Below, piece by piece: positions 52,502-61,100 of a stretch of DNA of 64,000 nt. The translations under genes and the position numbers were made by a program. Position 1 is the stretch's first letter, and the number at the start of each line of letters is the position of its first letter. The notes beneath the pieces were generated by a model. It was not told the origin of the DNA. It made no database searches and saw nothing but the letters and a program-made list of their open reading frames with translations. Source of the stretch: Vitrella brassicaformis (taxonomy: Eukaryota; Sar; Vitrellaceae). The stretch spans positions 57,122 through 121,121 of the forward strand of contig CDMY01000077.1 in NCBI GenBank assembly GCA_001179505.1. The letters run 5' to 3'.

Positions 52502-52981
52502 CTGCGTGTGCAGGTGATACTGGAGACCGGTGAGTTGAAGGACGCCTCGCAGATCACGGCTGCGTGCGAGGCGGTGATCGAGGCGGGCCCGGAGTTTCTC
52601 AAGACCAGCACGGGCAAGGTGCCCGTCAACGCCACGCCCGAATCCGTCGAACTCCTCTTCAAAGCCGCCGCCAAAGCCAAGGTGCGAACGTCCTCCTAAC
52701 ACACATGAACGGATGGGTGCATGGATGTGTGGTTGTTGTGTTGTGTTGTGTTGCCCTGTTTGTCTGTGTGTGCACAGGAGGCCGGCAAGACGGTTGGCGT
52801 GAAGGTGGCTGGTGGCGTCAAGACGGTGGCTGACGCGCAGGCGTACATCAAGATGGGCGATGACATCATGGGCCAGGGGTGGCTGACGCCCAAGACCTTC
52901 CGCTTCGGCTCCTCCGGACTCCTCCCCGTCTGCCTCGGCGCCATCGAGGGCAAGGCAGTCGCCGCCGGCGCCGGATACTAA
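51884..52981 (+). CDS. deoC: Deoxyribose-phosphate aldolase
   Basis: Four exons: 51884-52153, 52266-52403 (or 52409), 52514-52681, 52778-52981 (TAA), 259-261 aa, the usual length of the class I enzyme. It cleaves 2-deoxyribose 5-phosphate to glyceraldehyde 3-phosphate and acetaldehyde in deoxynucleoside breakdown. Motifs in order: FIDHTTLN, ACVVNFPLG, DGADEIDMVID, VILETGEL, the Schiff-base Lys in FLKTSTGKV, and the second active-site Lys in VKVAGGVKT. The FRFGSSGLL phosphate-binding segment is near the end, and the C-terminus finishes in Tyr as in the bacterial enzyme. No targeting leader, so cytosolic. The second intron has an awkward donor: a GT donor at 52404 drops Val-Lys relative to homologues, whereas keeping them needs a GG start at 52410. 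Confidence 0.92.
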
Positions 52982-54827
52982 CTCAAAGATAGAACAGATA
53001 GATATACCAACACCACACACATGCAAAACACGCACATTGCTTGCATACAGATGGATGGGTAGCAAAGGGAAAGGGGACGCGGGGAGAGGGGGATGGTAGG
53101 TAGGTGTGCCGATTCCTGCTTTGCCTAGGGGATAGGGATGTTATGTTATGTTGGACGGGACGGGTAGGTATTGCTGGTATGGCATTTGCTGGCTGTTTTG
53201 CGCAGACGTACTGCTTGCATTCACCGATGTGATGACGTGTGTGTGTTGTGTTGTGTGGTGTGGTGTGGTGTGCTATGGCCTGGCTGTGGGAGGCGGGTTA
53301 GCCAGGTAGCCACGAATGGCCGACTTCCTAGGACCTGATGAACCGACACACGCACCACACAGACACGCAGGCACACAAGATGCCTTTCCCCTTGGCTGTG
53401 CATCCGTGCAGCAGAAGACGAACACATCCCCCTCGCTGGTTGTGTATACGCACTCTGGCATTTCCACGAAGGCATTGCCTGCTGCCTGCTGCTTCCTTAT
53501 GGTAGATATAGATGAGAAAGAGAGGTTCCAACACAGAAAAAGAGAGAGAGAGAGAGATGAACTGCACCGCCGACCACCCGACGTATCTCTCGTTTTCCCT
53601 GGTGATACAGGAGAGATGGACACATACATACACTCAATTGCATGCACTCAATTGCATGCGCTTCCGTCTGCCTACTTGTATATACGATGTACGTACATGT
53701 GCTATGTATCGATACATACTTGTGCCTCATGTATCCACCGCTTGGCGTTGCTGATGGATTGATCTTGATGCTTCTCTGGTTTTGTGTGTGGCAAGTGAAT
53801 GGATGGATGGACGGATGGGCGCTGATGGGATGGATCTGCATTGGTGACGTTTTCTACGCACGTAGCGAATGAATGGACGAACGAGCGTCACGGAAATGCA
53901 CTGGGGGCGAGATTTTCGCGTTGAGACTGAGACGAACCCCAAACCAGACAAACCTTGATTTATTGCATCTTCCGGCCGCGTTGGGCTCTCCGGCGTTCTC
54001 TCAGCCACAGCTCCTCCCTTCGTTCTTCTTTTGGGCTGGTCGTTGGCTTGTGCGGTCCGCCTCACCCCTCCCCACCCCTCCCAACTCGTCCGGAAGTCGC
54101 CCGCCAGTTTCGTCCTCTACCGCCGTGCCGCGAGTAAGGCCTCAGCCGGTGGCGCCCTGCCTTTTGCTGAATGGGAGGCGACTGATTACGCCCTGCCTTC
54201 TGTCTGTCGCCCTTCTGTAGCGAGAAGGAGGACCTGAGTGCATCGTTTTCGAGGTTCGGAAAGAAGAGAAGTTTGTGTATTTGTGACGCGGTGTCTGACG
54301 CTGTGCCTGTGTGTGCGTGTGTGTCAGACGGTGGTCCATCGGTCTCAGACACACCGGGCCGTCTGACGGCCGGCCGGCTATGTGAGGCCCGCACAGCAGT
54401 CGTATACCCCTCTCAGCAGTCGTATCAGTATCGTACCACGCGCAGCAGTATGCCCACCCCTCTGCCCCGTACCAGTACCAGCACCCTCGCCCCCAGTATA
54501 CCAGCACTGCTGCGCCTGCTGCACCCGCTGGCGCGGCCCTCCTACCAATCATGAGTATCGGGGAATCATGAGCAGCCTCGTACCAATTTCTCTTGATTCT
54601 CCAAAATCAAGACCCACCCCACAGATGACAAGCATGTGGGTCTCTTGTGCGGGGGTTGTGCAGATATCGATGTGTGCCGGTGGTGCCTAGCAGAACGCCA
54701 ATGATTATGCCGTCGGCAGCCCACGCACCGATTGCGATGAGGTAGCTGGGCACAGCGCACGCACATGGACACATCCACACACGGACAGAGAGACGTGCTT
54801 TCTTCCTTCCCTGTCTGTCTTTGTCAG
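52982..54827. other. Intergenic with possible exon fragments
   Basis: Mostly repeats. A Tyr/Gln/Pro-rich frame at about 54438-54555 (YHAQQYAHPSAPYQYQHPRP) could be an exon of the duplicated coiled-coil locus but has no supported splice partners. A Cys-rich minus-strand frame at 53273-53480 was not supported. Confidence 0.4.
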
Positions 54828-57429
54828 ACCTCCTGTGTTGCCGTCTATGCCGCCCCTAGCGCCTTCCCTGCCGTCCTTGCCGCCCTTCGCACCCTTCTAT
54901 CGACCACCCCGCCCGGCCCTTCCCCCACAGCCGATGCGGGCACAGCCGATTCCGCAGTGGGCACCAACGGCCGTGGGACCTGGGAACAGGCAGCTGCTCA
55001 TTGCGCTTGCTCATTGATGCCTCTCCCTGGCTGACTGAATCACTGACTGACGGACGTGTACTGGCTTTTGTTTTGCGGTGTGTGTACTCAAGCGTATTCG
55101 ACGGACGGACTGGGTGACCGAGCAAGGCCTCCGATGTGAGAATATGCACACAAAACACTAGGGGCACAATAGCCATGTGGTGTCTCTGGTTGTGATGCAT
55201 GCAGAGTGGACATGGAGAGGGTAGAGCCACCTCGAGTGCGCGAGGCAAGGAGAGGGCGAGATGCTCGTGTAAGTATGTGGAGTACGAGACATGTTCAAGG
55301 CAAATATGCCTCTTGCTTTGTCTCTTTCCTTGTGTGCAGATTGCTGCTTACATTTTGTATTCGTCGACATGTACTCAAACGTATCTGACGGACGGGCTGG
55401 GTGACCGAGCAAGCAGCGGCGAGCAAGACCGTATCATGAGCCCATTGTGATGAGCGGCCTCCGATGTGAGAAGATGCACACAAAAGACTAAGACCACAGT
55501 ACTGCATGTGGTGTCTCTGGTTGTGATGCATGCAGAGTGGAGAGGGAGCGATGGCAGCGGGAGCCACAGCACCTGCGAGATGAATCGGTCGAGATTGCGG
55601 CGTGCGAGGCTGCCATCGACGCGGCCCTCGCATCGTCTCCGCTGTGTCGCCCCGCAGCGTCCTCCGACACCCCCCTGGCTGCCCCTGCTGCTGCCCCTGC
55701 TGCTGCCAGGTACGTCGGTGTGTATGCGATGTTGAAATTGTGGCGCGCACCGACACGCACACGTCACTCACTGATCATATCGTTGCCTGGTGTGTGCATG
55801 CAGATGTGAGAGCGACCAGGTTGAGACGCCACTACGCGCCGAGCTTGAACAGCTGAAGGCCGAATACGAGTGAGCAGACACATCATGTGGAGAGGAGAGT
55901 GGAGCCGACCCATCCATATGTACGTACATGACTGTGTTTGTTGGATGGACTGATGAATCAATGCAGACGCGTCCAGCAGTCGGCCGCACTCTTTGAGGAC
56001 AACTACTCGACTATTAGCGAGTTCTGGGCGGAGGCGCAGCAGGAGCTGGGTGAGCAAAGGCGTCCGCCAGGAGCGTCCACGCATCATACACCGAAATTTG
56101 TGTTGGTGATGTGGCTTTGTGTGTTTCAGACGCCGCACGGCAGCGAGTGGCCCAGCTGCAAGAGCAGCTAAAAGACGCCCAGCAAGGGTGGCAGAAGGTC
56201 GGTCACACACACGTGCGTGCAGACAGAGGAGCACTTCCTTAGTCATACTATCTATGTTATGTCCACTATACGCGTGTGTGTCAGGCTGAGAGGGCGAGGG
56301 AAGCTCTCATGTTCTGGCACAGGCCTGGCCGCCGGTGGGGGTGGATGCCTCGGACCTATTGGGAGGACGAAGACGACGACGAAGATGACAGCAGAAGGTA
56401 CACATACTCACTCAGGCAGACCTTCCATCCATTGATCGATCGACAACAAAGGTGCTGTGCTCTCCTGTTCTGTCGATTCAGCGACGTCACTGAGGTCGGG
56501 ATCTCGGAGTTGCAGCAGGAGATCGACAGACTGCTCAGAGAGAGGGTCCAACGCCAGTCGACAAAAGCGTGTCGCTCTTACGTGTTGCCAAGTCCGTTCC
56601 GTCTGTCTGTGTGGCTTGCAGAATGCCTTGGTAAAGCAGTCCCAACAGCGGGAGGTGGATTCCATGCAGCAGCAACAGCAGCCTCACGAGATGCTCGAGT
56701 AAGTATGTGGTGTACGAGACATTTTCAAGGCGAGCAATCCTCTTGCAGCGCCTGCCTTTATCTGCAGATTGCTGCTTACATTTTATATTCGTCGACATCT
56801 ACTCAAACGTATTCGACGGACGGGCTGGGTGTCATGCGTTGGTTGTCGCCCCTGCTGAGTGGGACGACGACGGCCTCGATGACAGCCGCAGGTACACACA
56901 CTCACTCAGTCACCCAGTCCATCCATTGATCGACGATCGACAACACAGGTGGTGTTGTGCTGTTCTGTTCTGTCGATTCAGCGACGCCAGCGACATCACT
57001 GTGGTCGCAGTTGGCGCGGGGGCGAAACTCGAAGACGAAAAGGTACATACCAAAGAAGGGCGATTGGTCCCCTCCCTCCTGCCACAAACACACTCTGACA
57101 TGACACACTATTCCCTCCCTCTGCAGGCATCCTTAGCAAGGGAAGTCGAGTTTCTCCAGGGAGAATACAACGCCCAAAGCGTAGGCAGACGGAAGCAAAG
57201 CTTATCATCCCCTATCTATCTAACCGCGCATCGATCAGGATTTTCTCATGCTGCTGAAGAGTTCGCTCGATCGCATGATGCTACAGATCAACGAGCTCCA
57301 GCAGGACAAGGTGCGTCGGACAAAGGAGACACGAGACAGCCCGGAGCACCCCTTTATTGCCTGTATGTCACGTGTGGCTGCAGGATGGGATGAGTGAGGA
57401 GCTCGCAGAGATGGAGACACACTCGGTGA
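54828..57429 (+). CDS. Coiled-coil gene, inverted partial copy of the 58-64 kb gene
   Basis: Start and end are uncertain. Supported exons: a Pro-rich one from 54828 (YRPPRPALPPQP), 55539-55711, then segments encoding CESDQVETPLRAELEQLKAEY, RVQQSAALFEDNYSTISEFW, DAARQRVAQLQEQLKDAQQ, AERAREALMFWHRPGRRWGWM with an acidic tail, SDVTEVGISELQQEIDRLLRERV and NALVKQSQQRE. Each joins the next in frame by GT..AG. From 55670 to 56655 these mirror exons of the minus-strand gene at 63031-64000. After 56655 the copy diverges (poly-Gln, then different exons such as DFLMLLKSSLDRMMLQINELQQDK and DGMSEELAEMETHS). Coding potential over the shared part is intact, so it may be a live paralogue, but intron-like pieces are repeatedly duplicated and it may be a rearranged fragment. 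Function unknown. Confidence 0.5.
55080..55226 (+). repeat. Tandem duplicate unit 1
   Basis: Runs from TACTCAAGCGTATTCGACGG to GCATGCAGAGTGGA and is repeated at 55367-55556 with an insertion in the second copy. The first part also occurs near 56800. Confidence 0.7.
55367..55556 (+). repeat. Tandem duplicate unit 2
   Basis: Second copy of the 55080-55226 unit, with about 40 extra bases (55425-55463). It ends at the acceptor of the exon beginning at 55539. Confidence 0.7.
55670..56655 (+). repeat. Inverted repeat, left arm
   Basis: Reverse complement of 63031-63999, including introns, with high identity by eye. The left arm carries 24 extra coding bases (about 55990-56015, encoding FEDNYSTI). 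Confidence 0.9.
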
Positions 57430-58367
57430 GACAGACAGACAGACAGACTGATGGAGCGTCTTCCTTGTCTGCAGATTGCTGCCTACCTTTTATATCGGTG
57501 CGTCAGGGATCTCACTTTCGGAGTGCATGTCAAATGGACAAAACCGACTTGTGCGTGGCAACGGGATCGACATGGTTCGCAGAGACATGTGACAGGCTAA
57601 CTGTCAAATTGTATGTATTGGCAGCAAAGACCTCACAAACACACAGAGACACACACGCACACACGATTTCACCCGCGTCTATCCACACGTCCGCCCCCTG
57701 ACTCAGCTAAGAGCGTCTTGGCAGCGATGAACGCGCGCTTCAGCTCAGTGTTCTCTGTCTCCAGAGCAGATATGACATTCTCAAGATCCCTCATACTCCC
57801 AGGCACCCGTTTGCAACATTGCGGATGTTGAGGTGCGTTTCGACCTGGTGGCGCCAACACAGGAGGGAGACCATGCCCCTGGCACACACAGAGAGGATGT
57901 TCTGTGAGTGGGATTGACGTGGCTGGCTGCGTATGTGTCTGGGTGAGTGAGCTGGTGGGATGCAATGGCGAAGCAGTGCAGTGAGTGCATGTACATTTAA
58001 CCATATTGATCAGCTGATGGATGGATGGATGCGGGGAGGAGATCATGACGATGGTATGGTATTTATCTGTGGGCTGCCATGATGCGGACGATTGATGTGT
58101 CAGTAGTAAGCAGTGAAGTCAACGAGTGACTATTCGCAGGGATCGTTGAATGATTGGATCGTTTCTCCATGCGTCAGTCCGAGAAAAGGAAATGCATTTG
58201 TCGTTAGCCATACACTGCACACATCCCACACGAACAAACCCAGTACACATCTGCCCATCCATCCAATCTGTCCCAATCAAGGAAGCCATATACACACATC
58301 TGTCCAATCTCACCCCCACTGGCAACCAACCCACAAACACGCCAGTCGGCACACAGCACACACCCCT
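57430..58367. other. Region between the two coiled-coil genes
   Basis: Contains a third copy of a CTGCAGATTGCTGC exon-like piece at about 57470, a minus-strand frame at about 57700-57800 reading LENVISALETENTELKRAFIAAK (coiled-coil-like), and the right copy of a dispersed repeat. Confidence 0.5.
57805..58095 (-). repeat. Dispersed repeat, right copy
   Basis: Inverted partner of 33945-34235, ending near the same CAATCGTCCGCATCATGG sequence read on the minus strand. Confidence 0.85.
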
Positions 58368-61065
58368 CTAGCCACCCCTCGGCACTCTTGGCACATCGCA
58401 ACACTTACTCATTCCCCCGCCACGCAACTGCTGACCCCCTCCCCGCACACCCACACCCGCAGCCACTCTCATTCCCACTGCTCCCCCACCAAAGATCGGC
58501 GGCGCCACACCCCCCGGCAGCACCGGACGCTGCATCGGCACGGGCATCATGACCATCGGAGGCTGCAGTCTCCCAACTCCCTCGATCTGACATTCACAAA
58601 CATCAAACGTATCACCCATTCACTCAGATTCGTCTGTCCACCCTCCCCACACTGCCCACCGTCGGATGTGTCAACGTGGGGTTGATCGAAGGCCCCAGGT
58701 ATGGTGGCGCCATGTGCACCGGGGGCGGCCTGGGGAGGAAGTTCTGCTGCTGCGCCATGATCGGTGGCATCATGGGTGCGTGAATGGGTGATGCGAATAG
58801 TGGCGTACAGAGGGGAGGCGGAGCCAATAAGGGCCGATGCGGTAGGGGTGGTGGTGGCGGACCGCCATGGACTGGCGGGAAGGGCGGTGATGGCGCTGAG
58901 CTGGGGACCTGCTGGCTCGCACCAGTCAGGCGCTGCGACACCTCGCCAAGTTTCACAACAGGCTCCGCTGCACCAACAGGAGCCTCAACTCTGCACACAG
59001 ACACAGACACCCACGCACAGCGAGAAGCGGCAAACAGAGAGAATGGCACTACCACCCATCTTTCTTGTGCAATCACATTGTTTTACCTATTGGGTTCTGG
59101 CATAGCACTGGGCGGCGATAGCTGCGCGCTCTGGTTGCCAGGGGAGCCAAACTTGGGTGTGACGTAGGAAGCCTTCGGCCCAGGGGGAGGCGGCAGTACC
59201 CGACCAGCCAAATTTGGCGGAGGCGAGGGAACACCCACCCATTGCACCGACCCCTCTCTCTCTTCTCCACGCCCTCCACCCAACACAGCCACCCGCAGAT
59301 GGGGCGGCGTGACCACTCCTGCTGGCCGGGGAGTGGGCGTCAGCGGCACGCGCGGAGGAGATCCCCCCTGCTGCTGCTGTTGTTGGGGTTGCTGCACCTG
59401 CATGGCCGCCTGTCGGTGGTGCTCGGACATGATCAGGTTCCGAAGATCGACCCCTTCGGCCCCGTTGACTGCAAAGAACACCACAGCACAGACAAAGGAA
59501 TGAATGGCATGGGTGGTGGGTGAGGCGTGTGTGTGACTAACCCATGCGCAGACGTCCGCCCGCTCCGGGTATGGGGGGCGGCTGCTGCTGATGCCACGGC
59601 CCGCTAGCCGAGTGAAGCGGCTCGCCAGAGATGGAGCTGCGCGTGGGGATGGACTGGTCGGTACCCACTGCCGCACCACCGCCGCCGGCGTGAAACGAAG
59701 AACGCGCCACCGACACCATGCCCTCGCTCCGCTGCTGCTGCTGCTGGTGGTGGTGGTGCTGCTGAGAGGTCGTGGCCTGCGCCGCGGCCATGTCGCCTGC
59801 CTCTTGGGTGCCTCGTGGCTTGGTGAAGGTGGGCAGCTCGTGAGCGGCCGGGGGAGGGGGTGGCGCCATCGACTGGTGTGCGAAGGGCTGCTGGTCGGGG
59901 GGCGACGGAGCGAAGCCATCGACAGCAGGCCACACAGCGATCTCCTGTTGCGGACGTTGCTGCTGTTGCTGCACAGACGGGTGGAAGGCCGCCATGGAGT
60001 GGCCAGCCGGGGCCTGATCCGACGGCGACTGATCCTGGACCGGTGGCGGGCAACGCGGCAGAGGTGCGCTGGCGACGCGTTTCTTGGTGGTGACGCCGCC
60101 AAAGTCCCCACTGTGCGGCCGCTGGGTGGTGGATGTGGCATCGGCGCCAAACTGCTGCTGCTGGGAGAGCATCGCTGCCTGACCGGCGAGCTGCTCTTGC
60201 GGCTGGGGGAGCTGCAGATTCGCCGACAGCTCGGTCTCTCGCGTCTTGAGCTCGTCTATCTGTCGGATGCTCTCCATCAGCTCCAATTGCAGCGATGACT
60301 GCAGACATACATATGTATGTGTGTATGTGTGTATGTGTCAGGTAGGCGTAGGTTGGTTGTGTGTTGTCGGTACCTTTTCTTCCGTGAGTTGCTTTGTCTC
60401 TTCCTGCAGAGCCTCGACAACAATGCCCCCATCATCAATCTGTCCAAGAGACCCACACATACACATTCTCACCATATGGTGGGTGTCTTTAGTGGGTGTG
60501 AGCTCTTCCCCTACCCTCTCGGTGTGTCGCTCTCCATCACCCACACCGTCGGTCTGCGTCTCCATCACAGCAGTGTCCGGCCGCCGGGCTGCAGGCACAT
60601 CGGCAGTGGACTCCCAGTTGGCGGCAGGGACGTTGGGCTGTGTGCTGACGGCAGCAAGGTCAGATTGGAGAGCCTTCACCTTCTGCACCAGTCCCTCCTG
60701 ACAGACACAGCTCAGCCAGAAAGGGAGTGTGTGCTTGTTGTTTATTGGCTGACTGCTGGTTCGGGAGGCACCTACCTTATCGCCTTGCAGCTCTTGGTTG
60801 GCCGCGACCAGGGATGCCCTCTCCTCATCCAGATCCCGAATGCGCTGCTCCTGCTGTGTCGACACAGCAGCAGTGTCGCGGAGGGCGAGGATCTCGGCTT
60901 CCCTCTCCTGGATGATGTCGTCTTTGTCCTTGACGACGCGTTCCAAGTCGATGGCCTTCTGTTCGAGCTGAGCCGCCGCCGCCTCGTTATCCTGCTGCAT
61001 GCTGCTCAGCGCTTCTCGCAGCTTCTCGGCCTCATTCAGCTTGGTGCTCAACAAGGTCTGACAGC

Positions 61066-61100
<35 letters not shown>

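Noticed and set aside
53273-53647. Cys-rich minus-strand frame (CVYTTSEGDVFVFCCTDAQP...)
   Set aside because: Looks mildly protein-like but has no supported start, splice partner or known motif; left as intergenic.
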